64,000 nt of DNA, taken from Myxococcales bacterium. GTDB lineage: Bacteria; Myxococcota_A; Bradymonadia; UBA7976; UBA1532. The notes beneath the pieces are model-generated. The model was not told where the DNA came from, ran no database searches, and saw nothing but the letters and a program-made list of their open reading frames with translations. The position numbers and the translations under genes were made by a program. Below are positions 9,128-17,266 of the stretch, piece by piece. Location: NCBI GenBank assembly GCA_020633435.1, contig JACKDP010000001.1, forward strand, positions 248,001-312,000, given 5' to 3'. Numbering within the stretch: position 1 is the stretch's first letter; each line of letters starts with the position of its first letter.

Positions 9128-9591
9128 ATAAAGTACATGTAGCCGGGCTCGCCCCGCGGGATGCCCGCCTCCAGGGCGCGCTGCACCAGGTCGGCCAGGC
9201 TGTAGGCGTCGTAGATCTCGGCGATGCGGGTGCTCAGCTCGCCCCAGATGACCGCCGGGATGCAGCGGCTGTTGCGGGGGCAGGCGCCGTGCACCTGGGC
9301 GCCGTCCTCGAGCTGGCAGAAGCTCGCCTCGATGGGCCCCTCGGTGGCCCGCACGATGTCGCCCAGCGAGATGCGCTCGGGCTCGCGCTTGAGGTAGTAG
9401 CCGCCGTTGCGGCCGCGCTTGCCGTCCACCAGGTCGGCCCGCTTGAGGTCCTGGAAGATCTGCTCCAGGAACCGGGCCGGGATGTCCTGGCGCTCGGCGA
9501 TCTGGCGCACCTGGGTGGGCTGGCCTTCGTTGTGGAAGGCGATGTCGAAGAGGGCCAGCGTGGCGTAGCGGCTGCGGGTGGAGAGCTTCAT
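9124..9591 (-). CDS. Rrf2-family transcriptional regulator
   Basis: A 155-residue protein with the Rrf2 winged-helix N-terminus (MKLSTRSRYATLALFDIAFH) and the recognition/wing segment GRNGGYYL. Three cysteines (C92, C104, C110) occupy the region where IscR-type members bind an iron-sulfur cluster, although the spacing 12 then 6 is wider than in E. coli IscR. CymR-type members instead sense cysteine synthesis. It is the first gene of the minus-strand run and its stop overlaps the TTG of the JAMM gene, so it probably controls the whole module, including itself. An Fe-S or sulfur-status input is inferred from the Cys triad and the neighbours. Confidence 0.9.
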   Translation of the reverse strand: MKLSTRSRYATLALFDIAFHNEGQPTQVRQIAERQDIPARFLEQIFQDLKRADLVDGKRGRNGGYYLKREPERISLGDIVRATEGPIEASFCQLEDGAQVHGACPRNSRCIPAVIWGELSTRIAEIYDAYSLADLVQRALEAGIPRGEPGYMYFI

Positions 9592-9710
9592 CCCCCCGAT
9601 TCTCCCTCGCCGCTCCCCGGTGGGTCAACGCCGGCAGCGCGTGCACCGCGGCAGGAAATCCAGTAGCGTGCCGCCGCCCCGGTCCGGCGGGGAGGAGAGG
9701 ACGAGGCCCC

Positions 9711-10334
9711 ATGGCGATCCTGGATGTGTTGCTGCCCGCGCTGGGCTACCTGCTCGGCAGCATCCCCTCGGGCGTGCTGCTCGGCCGGCTGGTGGGGCGC
9801 GATCCCCGGGCCGGCGGCAGCGGCAACATCGGCGCGTCCAACGTCACCCGCACCCTGGGGCGCAAGCTCGGCGCCGTGACCCTGCTGCTCGATCTGGCCA
9901 AGGGCGCCCTGCCCGTCGCTCTGGCCCGCTGGCTCGCGGGGGTCGACGTGGCCGCCGCCGCGGGCGTGCTGGCCGTGGTCGGCCACTGCTACCCGATCTG
10001 GCTGCGCTTCCGCGGCGGCAAGGGGGTGGCCACCACCTTCGGCGTCCTGCTCGTCTTCGCGCCCGTGGTGGCCGTCATCGGCGCCCTGGCCTGGATCGGC
10101 CTGGTCTTCTTCACCCGCATCCCCACCATCGGCAGCGTGGTGGCGGCCTCCCTGTTCGTCGTGCTGGTGCGCTTCGACGGGCAGCCGTTCTCGGTGCAGG
10201 TGATGACGTTGCTGATCTTCGTGGTGATCCTGGTGCGGCACGCCTCGAACCTGCGCGTGCTCAAGGGCCGCTACCAGCAGCAGCGGGCGCGGCGGGCGAA
10301 CCGCCAGCGCAAGCGGCCGCGTCGGCGCCGCTAG
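9711..10334 (+). CDS. plsY: glycerol-3-phosphate acyltransferase PlsY
   Basis: PlsY transfers the acyl group of acyl-phosphate to glycerol-3-phosphate, the first step of membrane phospholipid synthesis, in the inner membrane. The 207-residue protein shows the conserved loops: LGSIPSGVLLG near the N-terminus, the glycine-rich SGNIGASNVTRTLG (about 43-56), DLAKGALPV, and the second glycine-rich RFRGGKGVATTFG (about 100). Several hydrophobic segments fit the usual seven-helix topology, and the basic C-terminal tail is cytoplasmic. It is transcribed away from the Rrf2 gene with a 119-base gap holding both promoters. A GC-rich hairpin lies just past the stop. Confidence 0.93.
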   Translation: MAILDVLLPALGYLLGSIPSGVLLGRLVGRDPRAGGSGNIGASNVTRTLGRKLGAVTLLLDLAKGALPVALARWLAGVDVAAAAGVLAVVGHCYPIWLRFRGGKGVATTFGVLLVFAPVVAVIGALAWIGLVFFTRIPTIGSVVAASLFVVLVRFDGQPFSVQVMTLLIFVVILVRHASNLRVLKGRYQQQRARRANRQRKRPRRRR

Positions 10335-10360
10335 CAGGCGCCGCTCGCAGGCGGCGCTAG
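10331..10360. terminator. hairpin between convergent genes
   Basis: A perfect 7-bp stem (GCGCCGC at 10338-10344 with GCGGCGC at 10351-10357) and a 6-base loop TCGCAG lie between the ends of plsY and the minus-strand gene. CTAG repeats on both outer flanks extend the symmetry. There is no U-run, so it would work as a weak or Rho-assisted bidirectional terminator. Confidence 0.4.
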
Positions 10361-11211
10361 AAGGTGATGCCGCCGCCGCCGCCGCCGAGGTTCAGCTTCA
10401 GCTTCTTGTCCTCGGGCTTGGCGTCGTCGGCCTTCTTGGTCGCGGCGCCGCCGCGCTTGCGGATCTTCTTGGTGGCCTTCTTGTCGTCGGCCTGGGCCAC
10501 GGTGGCCCCGGCGTCGGCCTCGGCCGCCGCGACGGGCGGCTCGGTGGCCACCGCGACGGGCATGGCCGCCGGCTCGTCGGCCGCGACCACGGCGACGACG
10601 GCCGGGCCCTCGACCGCGGCCACCGGCACCACGGGGCGCGGGGGCTCGGAGGGCTTGAGGATGAGGGCGAGGACGACCGCCGTGGCGCAGAGCACCGGCA
10701 GCCCCACGACCGCGATGTAGAAGCCGGTGCCGCGGCGGGCGACGGGCTCGGGGGCCGTCACCGCGGCGGGGGTGCGGGCGACCTGGACCACCGGCGGGGG
10801 GAGATCCTCCTCGATGATCTCGCCGCGGGCGCGGCGCTCGGCCAGGTCCTGGGCCCGCAGGCGCGCCTCGCGCTCATCGGCGGCGGCCCGCTGGCGGGCC
10901 TCCTCGGCGGCCAGGCGGGCGGCGACGGCGGCGCGCTCGGCCTCCTCGCGGCGGCGCTCCTCGTCCTCGGCGGCGCGGCGGGCGGCTTCCTTGGCCGCCT
11001 CGATCCGGGCCTGCTCGGCCTCGGCGTCGGCGACGACCGACGCCTGGATGTCGGCCAGGAGGGAGCTGGCGTCGCCCAGGATGGACGAGCGCGGCTTCGC
11101 AGCCGGGGTCGGCGCGGCGGCCCGGACCGGGCGCGCGGCCGGCTCGTCGGCGGTGATGTCCTTGAGCTCCTTGAGCGTGAAGAGCACGCCGTCCTTCTTG
11201 TCACCCGCCAT
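10357..11211 (-). CDS. membrane-anchored coiled-coil protein of unknown function
   Basis: The family is not recognised. The 284-residue protein begins with a soluble segment (FTLKELKDI) that could be a docking motif, then has an Ala/Glu/Arg-rich coiled coil (about 60-132). A single membrane helix follows (about 163-185), then a Pro/Val/Ala-rich linker. The end is very basic, with KKATKKIRKRGG and KPEDKKLKLN, and a run of glycines closes the protein. A cytoplasmic N-terminal coiled coil with an extracytoplasmic basic tail fits an envelope or cytoskeleton-linked protein. It is divergent from another one-helix protein starting at 11463, and the two may share a regulatory region. Confidence 0.7.
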   Translation of the reverse strand: MAGDKKDGVLFTLKELKDITADEPAARPVRAAAPTPAAKPRSSILGDASSLLADIQASVVADAEAEQARIEAAKEAARRAAEDEERRREEAERAAVAARLAAEEARQRAAADEREARLRAQDLAERRARGEIIEEDLPPPVVQVARTPAAVTAPEPVARRGTGFYIAVVGLPVLCATAVVLALILKPSEPPRPVVPVAAVEGPAVVAVVAADEPAAMPVAVATEPPVAAAEADAGATVAQADDKKATKKIRKRGGAATKKADDAKPEDKKLKLNLGGGGGGITF

Positions 11212-11390
11212 CGTGGCCCCGACTCCCCCGCTGTCTCCAGCCAGCCACCGTCGGCGGCGTGGCAGGAATGTGGTTTTTTCTTTTCTTGCGGACCCTTAGG
11301 CGACATTCTACGGCGCGGGAACGGCACCGTCAACCGACGCTCCCGCCGATCCGCGGTGCAAGCTTTCGCACTTTTCCGCCGCCCTGGTGT

Positions 11391-11430
11391 CGGATATTGC
11401 ACGCTGGCGCAGTTGTGCGGATACTGCGCA
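11391..11430. promoter_or_regulatory. direct repeat upstream of the 11463 gene
   Basis: Two similar 13-mers, CGGATATTGCACG (11391) and CGGATACTGCGCA (11418), lie 27 bases apart in the 251-base gap between the divergent genes. Spacing near two and a half helical turns is compatible with an activator or repressor site. No convincing -10/-35 pair is seen. Confidence 0.25.
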
Positions 11431-11462
11431 CCGTTTCCGACCCGCGCCCGAGAAGAGGATCC

Positions 11463-12389
11463 ATGGCCAAGAAGACCGAGAAGCCCGGCAAGGACCAGAA
11501 GAGCGACGAGATCCTCGACTCTCTGGAGAAGGACGTGGCCGCCGACGCCGCCGACAGCGTCGAGGAGCCGGTCCCCGCCGCCCAGGGTGAGGAGCTGCAC
11601 GGCATGCGCCTGGAGTTCCAGGCCTGGCCCTGCGACCCCGACCACCGCAGCGCCCGGGACGTCCTCCTGGGGCGCGGCGCCAAGGACCCGTCGACGGTCG
11701 TGCTGGACGAGGAGATCGAGAAGTCCGGCTCGGCCCTCAACCTCATCCTGCTCATCCTCTTCCTGGGGGTGGCGGGCGTCGGCATCTGGCAGTTCCGCTC
11801 GGTGTCCTCCCCCGAGGCCCTCGCCGCCAAGCAGGCGGCCCGCGAGGCCATGGAGAAGGCGCACCTCGAAGAGCAGATGGCCAAGCAGAAGAAGTACGGC
11901 ATCCTGCGCATCGAGTCGTCGCCCGCCCAGGCCACCGTCTACAAGGATGGCGAGAAGATCGTCACCAAGAAGGCGGACACCGGCGAGGAGCTCGTCGGCA
12001 AGACCCCGATGAACATGATGGATCTGGACATCTCCCAGACGTTCCAGATCAAGGTCGAGCTCGAGGGCCACGATCCCTTCGAGTTCGCCGTCGCCCCGCA
12101 CCTGTGGACGAAGGACGCGGCGTCGGGCGAGTACAAGTTCATCAAGATGATCGAGCTGACCCCGAACGTCTGCGAGTACTGGTTCCTCTACGACGCCAAG
12201 AAGCGCAAGGAGGTCCAGTTCCCGGGCGAGACCGGCAAGGACGACTGCACCACGCACTTCGACGAGGCCACCCAGCAGGGCGTGTCCGTCACCGAGTGCA
12301 CCTGCAAGATCCCGCCGGAGGGCTGGACGCCCCCCGAGAAGAAGGGCGAGAAGAAGGACGACAAGAAGGACGACAAGAAGGGCAAGTAG
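11463..12389 (+). CDS. single-pass membrane protein with PEGA-like domain
   Basis: A 308-residue protein. The N-terminus is charged and lysine-rich, a membrane helix lies near residues 93-113 (LNLILLILFLGVAGVGIW), and a short charged helix follows. Next comes a PEGA-like beta domain beginning LRIESSPAQATVYKDGEKI and including GKTPMNMMDLDISQTFQIKVELEGHDP. PEGA domains are small surface or periplasmic beta modules frequent in myxobacteria. Several cysteines near 240-280 could pair. The tail is a repeated KKDD/KKGK stretch. The ATG at 11463 follows GAAGAGG. FAH hydrolase follows five bases after the stop, but a functional link is not evident. Confidence 0.75.
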   Translation: MAKKTEKPGKDQKSDEILDSLEKDVAADAADSVEEPVPAAQGEELHGMRLEFQAWPCDPDHRSARDVLLGRGAKDPSTVVLDEEIEKSGSALNLILLILFLGVAGVGIWQFRSVSSPEALAAKQAAREAMEKAHLEEQMAKQKKYGILRIESSPAQATVYKDGEKIVTKKADTGEELVGKTPMNMMDLDISQTFQIKVELEGHDPFEFAVAPHLWTKDAASGEYKFIKMIELTPNVCEYWFLYDAKKRKEVQFPGETGKDDCTTHFDEATQQGVSVTECTCKIPPEGWTPPEKKGEKKDDKKDDKKGK

Positions 12390-12393
12390 CCCG

Positions 12394-13038
12394 ATGGTCG
12401 CCTCCTCCCCCGCCCTGCCGGGCAAGATCGTCTGCCTCGGCCGCAGCTTCCGCGACCACGCCCTCGAGCTGGGCAACGCGGTCCCCACCAGCCCCCTCTA
12501 CTTCCTCAAGGCCCCCACCGCCGTCATCGGCCCCGGGGCGCCCATCCGGCTGCCCGCGGCGAGCGCCGAGGTGCACCATGAGGCCGAGGTGGCGGTGATC
12601 ATCGGCGCCCGGCTGACGGCCTGCACCGTCGCCGAGGCCGAGGCCGGCATCGCCGCCTGGACGGTCCTCAACGACGTCACCGCCCGCGACCTCCAGCGCG
12701 CCGACGGGGGCCGCTTCACGCGGGCCAAGGGCTTCGACACCTTCTGCCCCCTCTCCGACGTGCGGCTGCCCACGCTGCCCTGGCGCCAGTGCCGGGTGCA
12801 GGGCCTCGTCAACGGCGTGATCAAGCAGGATGGCGCCCTGAGCGACCTGCTCTGGACGCCGGGCGAGGCCATCGCGGCCATCACCGCGGTGATGACGCTG
12901 CTGCCCGGCGACGTGGTGTCCCTGGGCACGCCCGCCGGCGTCGGCCCGTTCGTGGCCGGCGACGTGGTGGGCGTCCGCCTGCTGGGCCCCGACGGCAACG
13001 TGTTGATCAGCCTGGAGAATCCGGCGATCGCCGGGTGA
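12394..13038 (+). CDS. fumarylacetoacetate hydrolase (FAH) family protein
   Basis: The 214-residue protein matches the compact FAHD1-like form of the FAH fold. GKIVCLGRSFRDHALELG leads in, VHHEAEVAVII supplies the two metal-binding glutamates (E63, E65), and VLNDVTARDLQ supplies the metal-binding Asp (D94). Late motifs include LLPGDVVSLGTPAGVG. Relatives are Mg2+/Mn2+-dependent acylpyruvate hydrolases or oxaloacetate decarboxylases acting in the cytoplasm. The gene starts five bases after the preceding stop, so it probably shares a transcript. Confidence 0.9.
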   Translation: MVASSPALPGKIVCLGRSFRDHALELGNAVPTSPLYFLKAPTAVIGPGAPIRLPAASAEVHHEAEVAVIIGARLTACTVAEAEAGIAAWTVLNDVTARDLQRADGGRFTRAKGFDTFCPLSDVRLPTLPWRQCRVQGLVNGVIKQDGALSDLLWTPGEAIAAITAVMTLLPGDVVSLGTPAGVGPFVAGDVVGVRLLGPDGNVLISLENPAIAG

Positions 13039-13363
13039 AGGCGGGAGCGCGGCGGAGACCCGCCCGCTGCTGCGACGTCCGCTCCCCCTGACCGCGCACC
13101 GGGGCCGCAACGCAAGGCAGCGCACGCCCACGCCGGGCAGTCCCGGCAGGCGAGCGCCCCGTCCGTGCGGTGATCGACTGGCGATCGACGGCGGCGCGAT
13201 CCCGGACTGCCGGAGGTGCCTGGCGCTGCTGGCGCCCTGCTCCCTTGAGGGCCCGCGGGCCTGGCCCGAGGGAAGGCAGACGCTGCGCACCAGGCAGACG
13301 CCCGGTCGCCGCGCTCCCACCCCGACCATACCCCCGGCCGCGACGTCGAGACAATGCGGGTCG
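13039..13363. other. 325-base intergenic region, nothing recognised
   Basis: The region lies between the FAH gene and the end of the minus-strand envelope gene. It has no plausible gene, no tRNA-like fold and no clear terminator hairpin with a T-run. Composition is as GC-rich as the genes. Confidence 0.4.
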
Positions 13364-14749
13364 TCAGAAGAGCTGGTAGCCCAGGACGAGCTGGCCGCCG
13401 ACGGGGCGGTCGAGGCCGTTGTCGAGGGTGCGGAAGACGTAGACGGCCCCCTGGGCGCGCACGCCGAGGTAGATGGCGTCCACGAGGCGCAGCGACGCCC
13501 CGAGGGTGACGGTGGGGCCCACGGCCCAGGCGGTCTCGCGCTGATCCACGTCCTGGTCGAAGTCGCAGAGCCGGGCGGGCACGTCGCCGGGGCGGAAGTA
13601 CTTGCAGGCCGGGTTGGTGGTCGTCTCGACGGGGCCGATGACGGCCACCTCGACGCCCACGCCCGCGACGGCGCGCAGGCGGCCAGCGTCGGTGGCGAAG
13701 GCCGGGCCCGCGGTGAACCGCCCCACCGGCACCTCGGCGCGCAGGTCCTCCTCGCGATCGCGACCGCTGTTCGTCAGGGCCGCGGAGGCCTCGAGGGCCA
13801 GGTAGCGCGCCACGCTCCAGCTCGCCGTCGCGCTGACGCCCACGTTGCCGAAGAGCTCGACGGGGGCCTTGGTGTAGACGAACCAGGCGAAGCCGGCGTC
13901 GAGGTGCAGCCGCCGGGGGCTCACGCGCCGCCGGGGGGCGTCGCCGAAGGGCAGGCAGGCCCAGAGGCGGCCGGCGAGGCGCTGGCCGGCGTCGGGGGCG
14001 TCGAGCAGCTGCACGTCGGTGACCACGCGCCCGCCCTCATGCAGCACCACCTCCAGGCGGTCGGGCAGGATGCGGATCTGCAGGGTGGCGGCCTTGCCCG
14101 GCACCGGCGGGCGGTGGGCGAAGACGGCCGGGGCGGCGGGCAGGTTCTCGGCCAGGATGACCCGCGCGCGCTCCTGGGCGTCCACGGCCGCCTGGCGATC
14201 CACGCCGCGGCGCAGGCGCACGCCGGGGGCCAGCAGCAGGCTGCGCCGCAGGGCCGCGGCGGCGCCCACCTCGTCGCCCTTCTCGAGGAGCGCGAGGCCC
14301 CGGGTCAGCTCGGTGCGGCCCACCTCGGTGCCGGCCACCACGTCGTGGCCGATGTCGATGAACGCCTCCACCGCCTGGCCCAGCCCCTCGATGGCCACGG
14401 CGAGCCGCACCTGCCGGTAGTCCTCGGTGCCCCGCGTGGCGGCGGCCCGGGCCAGGGGCAGGGCGCGCCGGTAGGCCGTCGAGCCGGCGATGGCCGCGCT
14501 CGTGCGGTCGGGGGTGCGCACGTCCAGGTTGGCGTAGCCCTGCAGGCCCTCGATCAGGCCCTCGAGCGCCGGCACCGGGGCCGTCTCGGCGCCGAGCAGG
14601 GGCCGGTGGTCCAGCGGCGGCAGGATCCACACCGTCGTGCGGGTGAAGTCGGGCCCCAGATCGACGTTCAGGCGCGCCGCGTCGCTGGTCGGCGGCGCGG
14701 CGAGCGCCGGCGCCGCCAGCAGCAGGAGCACGACGAGGGCCGCCCTCAC
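13364..14749 (-). CDS. outer-membrane beta-barrel-like protein, family unknown
   Basis: A 461-residue exported protein with a signal peptide (ALVVLLLLAAPALAAP). Its middle third is helical and tetratricopeptide-like (RAAATRGTEDYRQVRLAVAIEGLGQ...ALLEKGDEVGAAAALRRSLLLAPGVRL). The C-terminal half alternates short amphipathic strands and ends in phenylalanine (LGYQLF), as expected for an outer-membrane barrel. The GTG start (14747-14749) overlaps the stop of the lipoprotein gene upstream (GTGA), so the two are coupled. It may form an envelope complex with that lipoprotein; the role is unknown. Confidence 0.7.
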   Translation of the reverse strand: MRAALVVLLLLAAPALAAPPTSDAARLNVDLGPDFTRTTVWILPPLDHRPLLGAETAPVPALEGLIEGLQGYANLDVRTPDRTSAAIAGSTAYRRALPLARAAATRGTEDYRQVRLAVAIEGLGQAVEAFIDIGHDVVAGTEVGRTELTRGLALLEKGDEVGAAAALRRSLLLAPGVRLRRGVDRQAAVDAQERARVILAENLPAAPAVFAHRPPVPGKAATLQIRILPDRLEVVLHEGGRVVTDVQLLDAPDAGQRLAGRLWACLPFGDAPRRRVSPRRLHLDAGFAWFVYTKAPVELFGNVGVSATASWSVARYLALEASAALTNSGRDREEDLRAEVPVGRFTAGPAFATDAGRLRAVAGVGVEVAVIGPVETTTNPACKYFRPGDVPARLCDFDQDVDQRETAWAVGPTVTLGASLRLVDAIYLGVRAQGAVYVFRTLDNGLDRPVGGQLVLGYQLF

Positions 14750-15267
14750 TCCAGCGCCTCCGGGGGCAGGCAGACCGTGCGCGGGCGCCCGGTGGCGCTC
14801 ACGAACTGGACGGGGACGTCGACGCCGTCGCATGTGAGGGTGCCCGTCAGCAGGTCGCCATCGCCGCGCAGGACGAAGGTGCCGCCGGGGCACTCCACCG
14901 GCGCGGGATCGCAGCTCTGGGCCCGCGTGCCCTCGGTGTCGGGGTAGCCGGCCTCGCCCAGGGCGTCCACGCGGAAGCTGACCGTCTCGTCCCCAGCGCG
15001 GCCGCTGTCGACGAAAAAGCACCCGCAATCATTGGACTTTCGGTAGGCGTCCAGCTCGGGGCCGGGGTCGCGGTAGCGCACCAGGAGGCCCGTGAGGGCG
15101 TCGCCGTACCGGCCGAGGTGCAGCTCGAAGCGCAGGCCGCCCGCCACGCAGGGGTGCTCCTCGTCGCAGACCTGCTGCCAGATGCCCGAGAACTCGCGCT
15201 CGGAGCTGCACCCGGCAGCGCCCGCGGCGAGCAGCCCGGCCCAGATGATGGCGTGGCGCGACAGCAC
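14746..15267 (-). CDS. small lipoprotein, unknown function
   Basis: The 173-residue precursor has a lipoprotein signal (HAIIWAGLLAAGAAGC) followed by a globular beta-rich domain with paired cysteines (NDCGCFFVD, QSCDPAPVECPG, LTCDG). The GTG at 15267 was chosen because GGAGG lies eight bases upstream; longer frames lack a site. The stop overlaps the GTG of the barrel-like protein. Lipid anchoring and partnership with that neighbour are inferred. Confidence 0.7.
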   Translation of the reverse strand: MLSRHAIIWAGLLAAGAAGCSSEREFSGIWQQVCDEEHPCVAGGLRFELHLGRYGDALTGLLVRYRDPGPELDAYRKSNDCGCFFVDSGRAGDETVSFRVDALGEAGYPDTEGTRAQSCDPAPVECPGGTFVLRGDGDLLTGTLTCDGVDVPVQFVSATGRPRTVCLPPEALE

Positions 15268-15335
15268 GGTGGTGGCCTCCAAACCGCGCACTCTGCCACG
15301 TTCCGGCGCGGCAGGCCAGCGGGCCGGCCAGCCGG

Positions 15336-15848
15336 CTACCAGAGCTCGCGGGGGCGCTTCTCGCCGATGGTGGTCAGCGGCGGCCGGCCCCAGGTGCCCG
15401 TCACCTTCACGAGGGCGGTGTGGGCGCGGCACCCGGCGGGCATCTGGTCGAGGTAGTGCACGGGGCAGCGGCCGATCTCGACCACCTCCAGCCCGAGCTC
15501 GGCGGCGCGGGCGACCCCGGTGGCGTGGCCCGTCTGGAAGCTGAACCAGACACGGCGGCAGCCCGCCGCGTGGGCCACCTCGACGGCCCGGGCGGTGGAG
15601 TGGGGGTGGACCCAGATGATGGCCAGGTCGCTGCGGTCCGCGGGCAGATCCTCGACGCGGCTGTAGACCTTGCCGTCCTTGATCTTGCCGCGGGAGGTGG
15701 GCAGCCCGTCCAGATCGAAGCAGTAGAAGCGCTTCCCGACCTCGGTGTACGCGAAGTAGGAGTAGGCCGGGAAGCGGCCCTTGCTGGACTCCCCGATGAG
15801 GACGAAGCCATCGGCGTCGCGCATGATCGCTTGGAGGGGGTGGGCCAC
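15336..15848 (-). CDS. CoA-binding domain protein (YccU-like)
   Basis: The 170-residue protein has the single Rossmann CoA-binding domain (CoA_binding_2). Typical stretches are GFVLIGESSKGRFPAYSYFAYTEVGKRFYCFDLDG, DLAIIWVHPHSTARAVEVAHAAGCRRVWFSF, and VEIGRCPVHYL at the end, where stand-alone members carry a conserved Cys. Such proteins bind CoA or a nucleotide and are thought to act as small metabolic regulators. The start is GTG at 15848, with AGGAGG a few bases upstream; the frame upstream of it is antisense to caspase 1 and is not coding. Confidence 0.8.
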   Translation of the reverse strand: MAHPLQAIMRDADGFVLIGESSKGRFPAYSYFAYTEVGKRFYCFDLDGLPTSRGKIKDGKVYSRVEDLPADRSDLAIIWVHPHSTARAVEVAHAAGCRRVWFSFQTGHATGVARAAELGLEVVEIGRCPVHYLDQMPAGCRAHTALVKVTGTWGRPPLTTIGEKRPRELW

Positions 15849-15971
15849 GGCGGCCTCCTGGCGTCGGTCTGCCGGCAGTGTTCGCCGGGCCGGCGGCGTC
15901 GTCAAGGGACGCTGGACAGGGGGCGCGTGATCGGCAGAATGCCGGGTGGACCCCGCGGCCCTGGAGGCACG

Positions 15972-17237
15972 ATGCGCGCTCGCCGATGGTTGTTCCTGTG
16001 TGTTTTCGGGCTGTTGCCGGCCTGTGGGGGCACCCCTCGGGTCGCCCCGCGGGCGGTGGCGTCGCCAGCGCGCATCGCGCTGCAGGTGGAGAAGACCTCC
16101 ATCATGGCCCCCGGCCTGGGCGACGAGGTGGCGGCGGAGCTGCGCGAGCAGGTCATCGAGGCGCGCGTCGGCGTGCCCGTGCCCGATCCGTCCCGCGCCG
16201 ATCTCGTGCTGCGGGTGGTCATCAGCGGGGCGAACTTCACGCACGCGACGGCCTGGGAGTGGCAGCTCGTCGACGTCGACACCGACGCCATCCTGGCGGC
16301 GAAGCGCGGCACGGCGGCGTGGGGCGAGTCGGCGGAGGGCGTCGCCGCGGGCATCCTGCAGGCGATCGCGCTGATCGACACGGCGGCCTACGCCGGACCC
16401 GGCCAGACGGCGCCGGCGGTGGTGGCCACGGTGGCGCCGGGCGTGGACGCGCCCCGCGGCTCGGCGACGGATGGCTCGCGAGCCTTCGCGGTGGTCATCG
16501 GCGTGGAGCGCTACCGCGAGGGGCTGACCCCGGCCGTCGGCGCCGAGGCGGACGCCCGGGCCTTCGCCGCCTTCGCGCGGACGACGCTGGGGGTGCCCGA
16601 GGCCAACACCAAGGTGCTCGTGGGCGATCGCGCCACCCGCGCGGATCTCTCGGGGGCGCTGCTGGAGTGGCTGCCGCGCAACGCCGTCGAGCCGGGCGGC
16701 AAGGTCTACGTCTACTTCTCGGGCCACGGCGCGCCGGACACCGAGACGGGGGACGCCTACCTGGTGCCGTACGACGCCAACCCGGCCTACATCAAGACGG
16801 GCGGCCTGCCCCTGGCCGACCTGCAGCGGACGCTGGGCGCGCTGAAGGGCCAGCAGGTCTACCTCTTCCTGGACGCCTGCTTCTCCGGCCAGGGGGATCG
16901 CAGCGTGCTCGCCCAGGGCACGCGGCCGCTGGTGCCGGTGAAGGCCCTCGGGGTGCCCACGGGCCTCGTGACGCTGGCGGCGTCGGCGGCCACCGAGACG
17001 ACGGGCACCCACGCGGGCAGCGGCCACGGCCTCTTCACCTACCACCTGCTCGCCGGGCTGGGCGGCGCGGCCGACGCCAACGGCGACCACGACGTCTCCC
17101 TGGCCGAGCTGCGCGACCACCTCGTCGAGGCCGTGCGCGTCGAGGCCCGCCGCCAGAACCGCGACCAGACGCCCTCGGTGGCGGTGCCCCCCGGCGTCGA
17201 CGTCCAGGCCCCCGTCGTGCAGGGCCTGTCGCAGTAG
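15972..17237 (+). CDS. caspase-fold lipoprotein 1
   Basis: A 421-residue protein exported as a lipoprotein (lipobox LLPAC, C18). Residues 30-145 form an N-terminal domain. The caspase/metacaspase domain begins at about 170 (AFAVVIGVERY). Both catalytic residues are present: H252 in FSGHGAPD and C303 in FLDACFSG. Caspase-fold peptidases cleave after Arg/Lys or Asp, depending on the subgroup. It closely resembles the caspase at 42970: ATTLGVPEA/KTLGVPEA, EWLPRNA, PGGKVYV, FSGHGAPD, DAYLVPYDA and ADANGDHDV are shared or nearly so. An envelope location for an active caspase is unusual. The ATG follows GGAGG. Confidence 0.87.
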   Translation: MRARRWLFLCVFGLLPACGGTPRVAPRAVASPARIALQVEKTSIMAPGLGDEVAAELREQVIEARVGVPVPDPSRADLVLRVVISGANFTHATAWEWQLVDVDTDAILAAKRGTAAWGESAEGVAAGILQAIALIDTAAYAGPGQTAPAVVATVAPGVDAPRGSATDGSRAFAVVIGVERYREGLTPAVGAEADARAFAAFARTTLGVPEANTKVLVGDRATRADLSGALLEWLPRNAVEPGGKVYVYFSGHGAPDTETGDAYLVPYDANPAYIKTGGLPLADLQRTLGALKGQQVYLFLDACFSGQGDRSVLAQGTRPLVPVKALGVPTGLVTLAASAATETTGTHAGSGHGLFTYHLLAGLGGAADANGDHDVSLAELRDHLVEAVRVEARRQNRDQTPSVAVPPGVDVQAPVVQGLSQ

Positions 17238-17266
17238 AACCCTTTGGGATCAGCCAGTTAGAAACG

